Positions 1 to 8,300 of a DNA stretch of 28,655 nt are shown here, piece after piece (the first letter of the stretch is position 1; each line of letters begins with the position of its first letter). The notes below the pieces were generated by a model. It saw only the letters and a program-made list of their open reading frames with translations, did no database searches and was not told where the DNA came from. This stretch comes from Pseudomonadota bacterium (GTDB taxonomy: Bacteria > Pseudomonadota > Gammaproteobacteria > Burkholderiales > Burkholderiaceae), in assembly GCA_021778935.1 (NCBI GenBank), contig JAJYBQ010000006.1, positions 1-28,655 of the forward strand, written 5' to 3'. Made by a program: the position numbers and the translations under genes.

Positions 1-2766
1 GCTGTGGCGCAGCCCGATGCCGACCAAGGTCAGAAAGCCGACCATGCCGGCGGCGTTCAGTCCCACGCCGCTCCATACCAACGCGACCGTGCCGCCGGTC
101 AGGGCCAGCGGAATCTCGAGCAGCAGGATGCCCGGGATCAGCAGGCCGTCGAACTGCAGCAGCAGGATGCCGACCAGGATCGCGAATGCGGCGAGCGTCG
201 CGAGGAGCAGACCCAGGGCGGCCCGCTCGAGTTCGGCCGCAAGGCCGCCGAAGGCGATGCGATAGCCGGGCGGCAGGCGCAGATCGGCCAGGGCGCGCCG
301 CGCCGCCGTCTCCGTGCTGCCCAGCGGCCCGGTCGGCGTGGCCAGGATGTCCAGCGCGCGGGCGCCGGCAATGTGGCGGATCTGGTTGGGGATTTCCACC
401 AAGGCGAGACTTGCCAGCTCGCCCAGCGGAGTCCAACCGCCCCGGCTGCGGATCGGCAGCGCGGTCAGCGCTGCGATGGAGCGTTGCGGCGCATCGGCGA
501 GCCGCAGGTACAGATCCAGGGGCACATTGCCCTCCGGCACGAGACGCACCACCCGGCCGTCGATGAGCGGGCCGAGTTGGGCGTAGAGCGCAGCAGGCGT
601 CAGCCCGTGCGCCGCCAGGGCGAGGGGCCGGGGCTCGATCTGCAACTGCGTGACGGGATACCCGTCGTTGTCGAACACGTCGCGCAAGGCATCGATGCGG
701 CGCAGGCGTGCCGTGATCGCGACGGAGAGGCGGCGCAGTTCGGGGATGGCGGCACCGAACACGTGGAGCACGAAGGGCTGGGACAGGCCCGAGAGGCTCT
801 CGCCCACGCGCTCGATCGTTGGCGTATCCACCGCGAGTTGCACGCCCGGAAGCTGCGACGCGCGGCGAATGCGCTCGCCGATGGCGTCCAGGGCGTTGAC
901 GTCCGTTCCCGGCTTCAGTGCCACCTGGATCTCCCCGGCGTAGGCGGGCTCGGTATAGGTGGTGGACGATGCGGACCCGATGCGGGCGTACACGTGATCC
1001 ACCGCCGGGTCGCGCAGCAGCCGCCCGGTGATGGCCTGCGCCGCCGCGCGCGTATCGAGCAGCGAAGCCCCTGGAGGCAGCGTGAACGCCTCCAGCAAAG
1101 CCCCCTCGTTGGGCAGCGGCAGGAAATCGACGGGCACCAGCGCCAGGCCGGCGAGGCTGACCAGGAGCACCGCAAAGGCGATTGCCAGGCTGGTCCGGGG
1201 CGCGCGCGCAACCCGGTCGAATAGCCGCTCGTTTGCGCGCTGCAGCGCGCGCAGGACGCGTTGCCCGCTGCGCGTGCCCGCGGACGGACGCGCTGCGAGA
1301 AAGCCCAGGCCCAGCGGAATCAGGGTCAACGACACCAGCAGCGATGCCGACAGGGCGACGATCATCGCCCACGAAAACGGAATGAAGAACAAGCCGACCA
1401 AGCCGCCGACGAAGAGCAGCGGCACGTAGATGGCGACATTGGTGAGCGTGCCGGTGACGTCGGGAATCACGATGCTCCGGACGCCATTCCGGACTCCTTG
1501 CCAATGCGCATCGCCGCGCTCCCAGCGGTGATGGATGCTCTCCAGCACGATGATCGCGTCATCGGCCAGCAGGCCGACCGCGACCGACAGCGCGCCGAAG
1601 GTCATCAGGTTCAGATCCTGCCCGAGCGCGTGCAGCGCCGCGATCGCCAGCGCCAGGGAAAGCGGAATGCTGAACGCCAGGACGACGATTCCGCGTCCCG
1701 CGCCCAGCACCCAGAACAAGACCAGCGCCGCCAGCGTTGCGCCGAGCAGGAGATTGCGCCCGAGGTCCGCTCCCACCAGTCTGACCAGATGCCCCTGGTC
1801 GTAGGTCTGCACCCAGCGGACGCCGCGAGGAAGCTGCGCGCGCGTTTCGTCCAGCATGGCCCGGACGGCCCTCGTGACGGCCACGGTAGATGCCCCCGGT
1901 TGCTTGACGACGCGGATCGCCACGCTGGGACGCCCGTCCAGCGACACGGCGCTATGGGTCGGCTCGGCGGCGCGGACGATGCGCGCCAACGCGTGCAGCG
2001 GGATCGGCCCGGCGCGGGCCGCAACCGGAATCCACCCCAGCGCATCGATGTGCGCGGGCAGGCTGCGGACTTCGATCGGTACATCGTTGTGGCCGAGGGT
2101 GAGGTACCCCGCAGGTGCGAACAAGACCTGCGACTGCACGGCTTGCACGATCCGTTCCACGCTCACGCCGTAGCGCCGCATGGCGTTGAGGTCGGGTTGG
2201 ATCCACAGCGCTTCGTTGCCGGCGCCGAATACATCGACGAACTGCACTCCGGGGATTGCGCGCAGCGCCGGCGCGATGTCGGCCCGCACCGCCCGCTGCA
2301 CCATCGCCGGGTCGATGCCCGCCGGAATTCGCGCGGTGTAGTCCGCCACCTCGTTGATCGCGTTGCCCATGATCTGCGCCACGGGGCGAGCCTGCGCCGG
2401 CAGATCCCCCCGGGCGCGGTCGATCGCCCCATTCACCGCTTGCAGATCGATCTGCGCGCTGCTTCCCGGACCAAAACGCACGTCGATTTCGACCGTGCCG
2501 TTGCCCATGACCGAGCGCACGCTGCGCAGGCCGGTCAGCGTCAGGATCTGGCTCTCCAGGGGCGATGCGACCAGCTGCTCCAGCTCCGTCGCGGTCGTCC
2601 CCGGCAAGGGGGCATGGACGCGGATCTGCGGGTAGTCGAACTGCGGCAGGACCTCGACCGGCGTGTGCAGGAACGAGTCCCCCGCCCACAGCAGGACGGC
2701 GCCGAGCACGAGCAGCCACAGCGCCCGGCGCCGCAACAGGCGTGGCAGGGGAACGTCGGGCGCCAT
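1..2766 (-). CDS. RND efflux transporter permease (3' end beyond window)
   Basis: The inner-membrane proton-driven pump of a tripartite efflux system. The frame is open from the ATG at 2766 to base 1, giving 922 residues. RND permeases are usually about 1020-1050 residues, so roughly 100 C-terminal residues lie off the left edge. The first membrane helix is at about residues 13-30, followed by a porter domain. A GLLADDAIIVLE motif carries Asp402-Asp403, the position of the AcrB proton-relay pair Asp407/Asp408. The visible end (GFLTLVGIGLRHS) sits where AcrB has its TM10 lysine, but reads R-H-S instead. The sequence falls between the HAE and heavy-metal (CzcA/CusA) branches, so the substrate cannot be assigned. 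The start lies 3 nt after the adaptor stop and has no clear Shine-Dalgarno, which suggests translational coupling. An outer-membrane factor gene, if present, would lie further left. Confidence 0.93.
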   Translation of the reverse strand, partial: MAPDVPLPRLLRRRALWLLVLGAVLLWAGDSFLHTPVEVLPQFDYPQIRVHAPLPGTTATELEQLVASPLESQILTLTGLRSVRSVMGNGTVEIDVRFGPGSSAQIDLQAVNGAIDRARGDLPAQARPVAQIMGNAINEVADYTARIPAGIDPAMVQRAVRADIAPALRAIPGVQFVDVFGAGNEALWIQPDLNAMRRYGVSVERIVQAVQSQVLFAPAGYLTLGHNDVPIEVRSLPAHIDALGWIPVAARAGPIPLHALARIVRAAEPTHSAVSLDGRPSVAIRVVKQPGASTVAVTRAVRAMLDETRAQLPRGVRWVQTYDQGHLVRLVGADLGRNLLLGATLAALVLFWVLGAGRGIVVLAFSIPLSLALAIAALHALGQDLNLMTFGALSVAVGLLADDAIIVLESIHHRWERGDAHWQGVRNGVRSIVIPDVTGTLTNVAIYVPLLFVGGLVGLFFIPFSWAMIVALSASLLVSLTLIPLGLGFLAARPSAGTRSGQRVLRALQRANERLFDRVARAPRTSLAIAFAVLLVSLAGLALVPVDFLPLPNEGALLEAFTLPPGASLLDTRAAAQAITGRLLRDPAVDHVYARIGSASSTTYTEPAYAGEIQVALKPGTDVNALDAIGERIRRASQLPGVQLAVDTPTIERVGESLSGLSQPFVLHVFGAAIPELRRLSVAITARLRRIDALRDVFDNDGYPVTQLQIEPRPLALAAHGLTPAALYAQLGPLIDGRVVRLVPEGNVPLDLYLRLADAPQRSIAALTALPIRSRGGWTPLGELASLALVEIPNQIRHIAGARALDILATPTGPLGSTETAARRALADLRLPPGYRIAFGGLAAELERAALGLLLATLAAFAILVGILLLQFDGLLIPGILLLEIPLALTGGTVALVWSGVGLNAAGMVGFLTLVGIGLRHS

Positions 2767-2769
2767 GGA

Positions 2770-3852
2770 TCAATCGGGTGGTTGGAACGACGCTGCGACG
2801 TCCCGGTGGTATTCCAGGAACGCGTTCCGGACCACGACCTGCTGTCCCGCCTGCAGTCCGGACGCGATCCAGGTTCGCCACCCGCGCACCGGCCCCGGGG
2901 TCACCTCCCGGGGCTCGTCGCCCTGCGCGGTGCGTACCAGCACCCACCAGCGACCGCGGTCCAGAATCAGTGCCGAGGTCGGCACCGCAACCATCCGGCT
3001 CGACGGTCCGTCGATCTCGACCGTTCCCCATTGCCCGTTGCCCCACCACGCGGGGGGTGCCACCGCCGTCGGGAGCAGGCCGACGCTTCGGCTGCCGTCG
3101 ACCGCGGCGCTCGACGCGACCGCGACCACCCGGACCGGAATCGCGCCCGCGGCGCCGGACGGTTGGAAGCGTCCGGTCATTCCGACGTGCAACCGCGCCG
3201 CGTCGGCGCCGTAGTACGGCGCGCGGATCCACAGCTTGCCGGCCGGCAGCAGGGTCAGGATGGTTTCGCCCGCCGCCGTCTGTTCGCCGTCGGCCGCCGG
3301 TACCGCGATCACCGCACCCGTATCCGGTGCGCGGATGGTCTGCAGCGCCCGCGCTTCGCGCAGTTGCGCATCGGCGGACCGCACCGCTGCGCGCGCGACG
3401 ATCCAGTCGCGCCGCGCGGCATCGACCGCCTGCCGGGTTGCCAACTGGTTCGCCAGCTCGCGCCGCACGATCGCCAGCGTCTGCTGCGCGGCCTCCTCCC
3501 GGGCCTGTGCGCTGCGCAGGGCCTGTTCGCGGACCGTGAGCAGGGATCGCATGCGCGGCCCGCGGATCCGTGCCAGGGATTCGCCGATCGTCACGACGTC
3601 GCCGGGCACGACCCGCAGACCACGCAGGGTTCCGGGAATGACCGCGCGCACCGGGAGGATCGTCGTCGGCGCGATCTGGCCGTAGGCGCGCAGGGCACGG
3701 GTCACTGTTTGCGCGCGAACGATGACGATGCCGTCCGCGGGCCCATCGGCGGGCGATGCGGCGGCGCCCATCGCACCGAGCATGCAGAAGATCGACAGGA
3801 TCGATGCCGCCGTTCGCCTCCGCCGCCGGCGAGCGGCGCTCAGGCCGTCCAT
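2770..3852 (-). CDS. RND efflux periplasmic adaptor (membrane fusion protein)
   Basis: Bridges the RND permease to an outer-membrane channel in the periplasm. The 360-residue product starts with a signal sequence: six consecutive Arg at residues 8-13, a hydrophobic core, then a GAMGAAAS cleavage-type region. A split lipoyl/barrel-sandwich segment (PGTLRGLRVVPGDVVTIGESLARI, then IRAPDTGAVIAVPAADGEQTAAGETI) flanks a short alpha-helical hairpin (about residues 105-165). A beta-barrel and membrane-proximal domain follow. Its ATG overlaps the M56 gene by 13 nt and its stop is 3 nt before the permease ATG, so all four genes appear co-transcribed. No Shine-Dalgarno precedes the ATG, so translation probably relies on coupling. 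A longer frame through the upstream gene exists, but it has shadow composition and no adaptor features. Confidence 0.9.
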   Translation of the reverse strand: MDGLSAARRRRRRTAASILSIFCMLGAMGAAASPADGPADGIVIVRAQTVTRALRAYGQIAPTTILPVRAVIPGTLRGLRVVPGDVVTIGESLARIRGPRMRSLLTVREQALRSAQAREEAAQQTLAIVRRELANQLATRQAVDAARRDWIVARAAVRSADAQLREARALQTIRAPDTGAVIAVPAADGEQTAAGETILTLLPAGKLWIRAPYYGADAARLHVGMTGRFQPSGAAGAIPVRVVAVASSAAVDGSRSVGLLPTAVAPPAWWGNGQWGTVEIDGPSSRMVAVPTSALILDRGRWWVLVRTAQGDEPREVTPGPVRGWRTWIASGLQAGQQVVVRNAFLEYHRDVAASFQPPD

Positions 3853-4730
3853 GTCCAGGCCAGAAGGGGATGGAGAACGCGTTCGCCGTATGCCGCACCC
3901 AGCACCACGGCGATTCCGAGCGTTCCCGCCGCGAGCGCAAGCGCGGCCCGGACGTCGAGCGCGGCCCGGACTTGCGTCCCGGCGCCGTCCGAAAGCGGTG
4001 ACAGCAGCCTTGCGATGCGCCGCTGGAGCAATGGCGCGGCGCCGATCAGGGTTGCATCCGCGCCCGCGAACCGCGCCGCGCGGGGCCGCGAGGGCAGCGA
4101 AGACCAGCGGGCGGTTTCCAGGACGGCCGCCGCGAGATCGACGCCGGACGCGCCGCAACGGCGGGCCTCGTCGTCGCGCGCGCACTCCAGCAGCCCGAGC
4201 CAGGCATCGAAGCGGTCCGCGGCTCCGGGACAAGGCCACTGCAGGTCGGTCGCGATCTGCGCCAACCAGATGCGCAGCGGGTCGCGGTGCCGTACGTGCG
4301 CCTGCTCGTGTTCCCAGGCCGCGCGCATCGGGCCTTCGTCCAGGGTCCTGGCGAGGAACGGCGAAAATACGATCCGCGGGCGCAGCAGGCCGACGGTGCA
4401 CACGGGAAGCTCCGGTGCGCGGACCAGTGCCCAAACGGCCCGGATCGACGCGCGGGCCGCGAGCGCCGCAAACGGCAGGCAGGCCGCGATCAGCATGGCC
4501 GGCCCGAGGCGTTCCTGCACCGGATCGGGCTCCCGGATCGCCCAGCCGCAGAGCCACGCGGCAACGACGAGCGCCGGCAGGAGCGGCAGCCACAACTGCA
4601 CCCAGGCGCGGCGCTCCGCCAACGACGGCGCCTCTTCGCGTAGCGGCCGGCTCGGCAGGAATGCGCGCAGCTGCACGGCCAGGCCGCCGAGCAGAAGCAG
4701 CAGGATGGTCAGCAGGGTTTCACGTTCCAT
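3840..4730 (-). CDS. M56 family membrane zinc metallopeptidase (BlaR1/MecR1-like, no sensor domain)
   Basis: Probable integral-membrane protease that relieves repression by the adjacent BlaI-type repressor. The 296-residue protein has N-terminal hydrophobic helices at about residues 5-25, 45-65 and 75-100. It has a metalloprotease signature H141-E-Q-A-H145 followed by the family's downstream Asp (HRDPL), and a candidate third zinc ligand, Glu188, in ARDDEA. A last hydrophobic segment covers about 262-282. Full BlaR1/MecR1 proteins are near 585 residues with a periplasmic penicillin-binding sensor; that domain is absent here. The start is supported by AAAGG at 4737-4741, 6 nt upstream of the ATG. 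The gene overlaps the repressor gene by 11 nt and the adaptor gene by 13 nt. Its activating signal is unknown. Confidence 0.87.
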   Translation of the reverse strand: MERETLLTILLLLLGGLAVQLRAFLPSRPLREEAPSLAERRAWVQLWLPLLPALVVAAWLCGWAIREPDPVQERLGPAMLIAACLPFAALAARASIRAVWALVRAPELPVCTVGLLRPRIVFSPFLARTLDEGPMRAAWEHEQAHVRHRDPLRIWLAQIATDLQWPCPGAADRFDAWLGLLECARDDEARRCGASGVDLAAAVLETARWSSLPSRPRAARFAGADATLIGAAPLLQRRIARLLSPLSDGAGTQVRAALDVRAALALAAGTLGIAVVLGAAYGERVLHPLLAWTWTA

Positions 4731-5115
4731 GTCCGGCCTTTCTCTTCTTTCGGATGGCGCGGTCGATCTCGGCAAGCAGTTCGGGGTCAATCTCCTCGAC
4801 GGCCTCCACCAGCGCCGCCGCCGCGGCATGCGGGCCCGACCCCAGGAACCGGCCGACCAGATGGCGCGCCCGCGCCCGCTCCACCTCGCCGCGTTCGGCG
4901 GCCGGCGTATAGACGAAGCTCGCACCCTCCCGGCGGCGGGCGATCAACCCCTTTTCGCGCAGGCGATCGACCACCTTCGCCGTGGTCGTGTAGACGTAGC
5001 CCGCGGGAACACCCAGCCGCTCATGCAGTTCCCGCACCGATGCGGCGCGCAGATCCCAGAGGGTGGCAAGCACCGCGTATTCGAGATCGTCGGCGGGAAG
5101 ACGGAAGCGGGGCAT
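4720..5115 (-). CDS. BlaI/MecI/CopY family transcriptional repressor
   Basis: A 131-residue winged-helix repressor of the Penicillinase_R (BlaI/MecI) family. Residues 8-75 carry the pattern LEYAVLATLWDL, VRELHERLG and YVYTTTAKVVDRLREKGLIAR with a basic wing. The C-terminal helices (about 80-125) would form the dimerisation and protease-sensitive region. CopY-type CxCxxxxCxC metal ligands are absent, so it is BlaI-like rather than a direct copper sensor. It is the first gene of the operon with the M56 peptidase and RND genes. A perfect palindrome begins 4 nt upstream of its ATG and lies within a promoter. There is no Shine-Dalgarno, so the message is probably leaderless. The likely role is autorepression and repression of the efflux genes. 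Confidence 0.92.
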   Translation of the reverse strand: MPRFRLPADDLEYAVLATLWDLRAASVRELHERLGVPAGYVYTTTAKVVDRLREKGLIARRREGASFVYTPAAERGEVERARARHLVGRFLGSGPHAAAAALVEAVEEIDPELLAEIDRAIRKKRKAGHGT

Positions 5116-5118
5116 GGC

Positions 5119-5148
5119 GCCAGTCTACGACGGCGGTCGTAGACTGGC
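5119..5148. promoter_or_regulatory. Probable BlaI-type operator, perfect 13-bp inverted repeat
   Basis: The arms GCCAGTCTACGAC and GTCGTAGACTGGC are exact reverse complements separated by 4 nt (GGCG). The core TACGAC-N4-GTCGTA is in the style of TAC/GTA dyads bound by BlaI/MecI repressors. The element starts 4 nt upstream of the repressor ATG and spans the promoter spacer, an ideal position for autorepression. Binding by the neighbouring repressor is inferred from position and symmetry. Confidence 0.8.
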
Positions 5149-5150
5149 AA
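5122..5150 (-). promoter_or_regulatory. Promoter of the BlaI-M56-RND operon (leaderless)
   Basis: Reading the minus strand, TTGCCA (5150-5145, 5/6 match to -35) is followed by exactly 17 nt and then TAGACT (5127-5122, 4/6 match to -10). The ATG lies 6 nt after the -10 box, so transcription would start at or next to the A of the start codon. This agrees with the lack of a ribosome binding site. The palindromic operator covers the spacer and the -10 box. Confidence 0.65.
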
Positions 5151-5270
5151 TCCCCCGCGGAATCGGGGACGGGCCGGCCACCGGCCGTCCGGAATTCCTC
5201 GTCAAAATTTATTCGGCGCGTGTTCGGGCGCAAGTGCGGAAAAAGAAAGGTGTAATCGACACGCTTCTTC

Positions 5271-5299
5271 TTGGCCGGGGCGACGGTCGTGTGTAGCAT
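5271..5299 (+). promoter_or_regulatory. Candidate promoter of the diguanylate cyclase gene
   Basis: TTGGCC (5271-5276) and TAGCAT (5294-5299) are 17 nt apart, with 4/6 matches each to sigma-70 boxes. They lie about 60 nt upstream of the ATG at 5359, in the 243-bp divergent region shared with the BlaI operon. This is pattern evidence only. Confidence 0.3.
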
Positions 5300-5358
5300 C
5301 ACCGCCAAGGAGACTCCGAGCGTGATTCGGCGCGCACCAGCGAGTCGGCGCGACAAGA

Positions 5359-8300
5359 ATGCAAAAGCAATCCGATCTGGGGCCCAAGGCGACGTCGGAA
5401 CGTGGCAATGGGGTGCGGTGGTTGTTTGCCATCGGCGGCATCCTCGTCGCGGTGGGATCCATCGTGCTGGCCGGCTGGATCTTCCGGGTGGCAGCACTGG
5501 TCCAGCTCATCCCCGGACTGGCCGGGATGCCGTACTCGAGCGCGATCGGCATTTCCCTGGCGGGAGGGGCGCTGGCGTCGGCCGGAAGCCGCCTTGCGCC
5601 GAACCGCAACGAGGGCACGGATCTGCGGCATCCGGGACGGATGCTTCCATTTGTTCTCGCCGCGCTCCTGGTCCTGCTGGGGCTGTTGGCGCTCGTCGGC
5701 TGGGAAAGCCACCGCAGGCTGGGTCTCGTTCCGAAGGAAGTCTGGTTTCCCGATCCCAATCCGTATTCCGGCCGGATGCGTCCTCTGTCCGCCGTGGCAT
5801 TCATCGCAATCGGACTGGGCGTTGCCAGAACGCTGCTTTCCTCCGCATCCGGCCGGAGCTTGACGGTCCACGGGTTGAGCCTCCTCGCGACCACGGTCGG
5901 CCTGCTCGGGGTGATCGGCAGTGTCGCCAGTTTCGGCCGCGTTTTCTCCTGGTTTCTCGGGCCGACCCTGCCTGTCGGGATCTGCTTCCTGCTCGCCGGG
6001 CTCGGACTGCTGCTGCTGACTCAGGTGCGCCCCGATTCTCCCCCCTTGCAGGGGGCGGGGGATGTCGACCGAATCGGCTACCTCGCCGGCGCAATCGCCA
6101 TTTTTATCGGGATGGTCGGTCTGGTCGGCGGATTTGCCGTGCTGTTCCCCCAGATGAAAGATGAATTGCAGGGCAAGCTCGCGATGTCCTTGGCAAACCG
6201 CGTTGGGCAACTGCAAGCGGAAATCACGGACACCTGGGTGCGCACGAGCGCATTTGCCAACAACCCGCCATTCCTGCGCGCGATGCGCAGACTGGACGCA
6301 AATCCCCGAGATGCAAGGGCGCGCGCCGAGATCGCGGAGCTTGCGCAGGAGTACCGCACATCGGTATTCACCGGAGTGGTGTTCCGCACGAGCACAGGGC
6401 ACGTGGTTGCGCGCGCCGGGTCTTTCGCATTGAAACCGGAACTCGCCTTTCCGCTCCGCCTTCCAGCGCCGAGCACCCTGCTCTGGGACGACGGATACGT
6501 GATGCACACGCGCGTGGAAATGATCGAAGCGCGCCAGGTTGTCGGCTCGATGGAGGCCGAATGGCGACTGGATCCGGAAATCCTCGGGGACCTCCAGGCG
6601 TCGGGCGATTTTGGCAATACGCTGACGTTCGCGATCTGCGCGCCGTCCACCCCGAACCACATGGACTGTTTTCCATTCCGGGATACCGAGGGCAGGATAT
6701 TGCGCAATGTGCCGGACCGACTCCGTGGGCGACTCGTTCCGATGGCGCACGCATTGGCCGGGAACACCGGGCAGGTCGATACCCTGGACTACCGAGGGGT
6801 CAAAGTGATCGCCGCGTATCAACCCGTGGGGTCTTCCGGTCTCGGCGCTGAACTGCGGATCGACGCAGAGCAGTTGTACGCGCCGATCGCGCATCGCGTA
6901 TGGCCTTTGCTCTACGGATTGCCGATCCTGGCGTTCGTCGCGGTCCTCCTTGTACGGCTGCAGATGCTGCCCATCGTCCGGCGCATGTCGGAAAGCGAGG
7001 TACGTTTCCGGACCATGGCGGATTACACCTACGACTGGGAGTATTGGCGGGGGGTCGACCGGGAGTTCATCTACGTCACCCCTTCCTGCGAGCGCACCAC
7101 CGGCTATACACAATCGGAGTTCCTGGCCGACCCGGAGCTGATTGATCACATCGTGCATCCGGAGGACCGCGAGCGCCTGGAAACCCACTTGAAAGACTAT
7201 CGGGACGATACCGAGCACGCCCTCGATTTCCGCATCCTCACGAAGGGCGGGGAAGTGCGCTGGATCGCACACGGATGCCACCCGGTTTTCCGGGAAAACG
7301 GGGAATTTCTGGGGCGACGCGCCAGCAATCGCGAAATCACGGATCGCAAGCGCGCAGAAGCACAACTGGAAGACACGAAAGAGCTTCTGGAAATGGCGCT
7401 GGAGGCGTCGGCGTTGGCAATCTGGGATTACGACATCCGCGGGGGAAAGGTATCGTTTGACGCGCACTGGGCTGCCATGGTCGGTGCCGCTCCGGGCGCA
7501 ACCGTGGTCGATACGCAAACCTTGATCAGGCGCATTCATCCGGACGACGCGCGGCAGATCGCGAACGTGGCCGGCGCAGCGATGAAGGGAGAAATGTCGC
7601 TTTTTCAGGAACAGGTCCGCTACGAGACGCAATCGGGGGCGTGGAAATGGATTCTGTGCAGCGGCATGATCAAGGACCGGGACGCCCAAGGAGGGGCGAT
7701 TCGCGCCATTGGAACGGTGCGGGACGTCACGGAGCAGAAGTCCGTGGAGGAGCAATTCCACCACTGGGCGTACTACGATCGACTGACCGACCTTCCCAAC
7801 CGCCGGCTGCTCGAGGACCGGCTACAGCAGTCCGTCGCCCAGGCCCATCGCGGTCGGTCGCGGCTGGCACTCCTTTTCATCGACCTGGATAAATTCAAGC
7901 CGATCAATGACGAATTCGGACATGAAGTCGGAGACTGGCTGCTTCGGACCGCGGCGCTACGCATGCAGGAGTGCGCCCGCCAATCGGATACCGTGGCGCG
8001 ACTGGGTGGAGACGAGTTCGTCGCCGTGCTGCCGACGATCCGCGATGTGACCGACGCGATTGGTGTTGCCGAGAAAATCCGCAAGACGCTTGCCGCGCCG
8101 TTTGTCACATCGGACGGCAATCGGCTTTCCATCTCATCGAGCATCGGGATCGCGCTGTATCCGGACCACGCCCGCAACGCGCGCGAATTGCTGCATCGGG
8201 GCGACGAGGCGATGTACAGTGCAAAGGGCGCGGGTCGCAACGTCGTCATCGTGTCGGAGGCGCCGAGTTCGCCCCTCCGGGTTGAATACCCCGCCGCGCA

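Noticed and set aside
1..2766. Assignment of the RND permease as a CzcA/CusA heavy-metal pump
   Set aside because: The relay motif has the Asp-Asp pair of the HAE type and the C-terminal part is missing, so the substrate class stays open.
3840..4730. Full BlaR1 beta-lactam sensor
   Set aside because: The metalloprotease motif is present but the roughly 250-residue C-terminal penicillin-binding domain is absent, so no beta-lactam sensing can be claimed.
5299..7764. An 821-residue minus-strand open frame opposite the diguanylate cyclase
   Set aside because: Shadow of a clearly functional gene on the plus strand; no domain and atypical composition.
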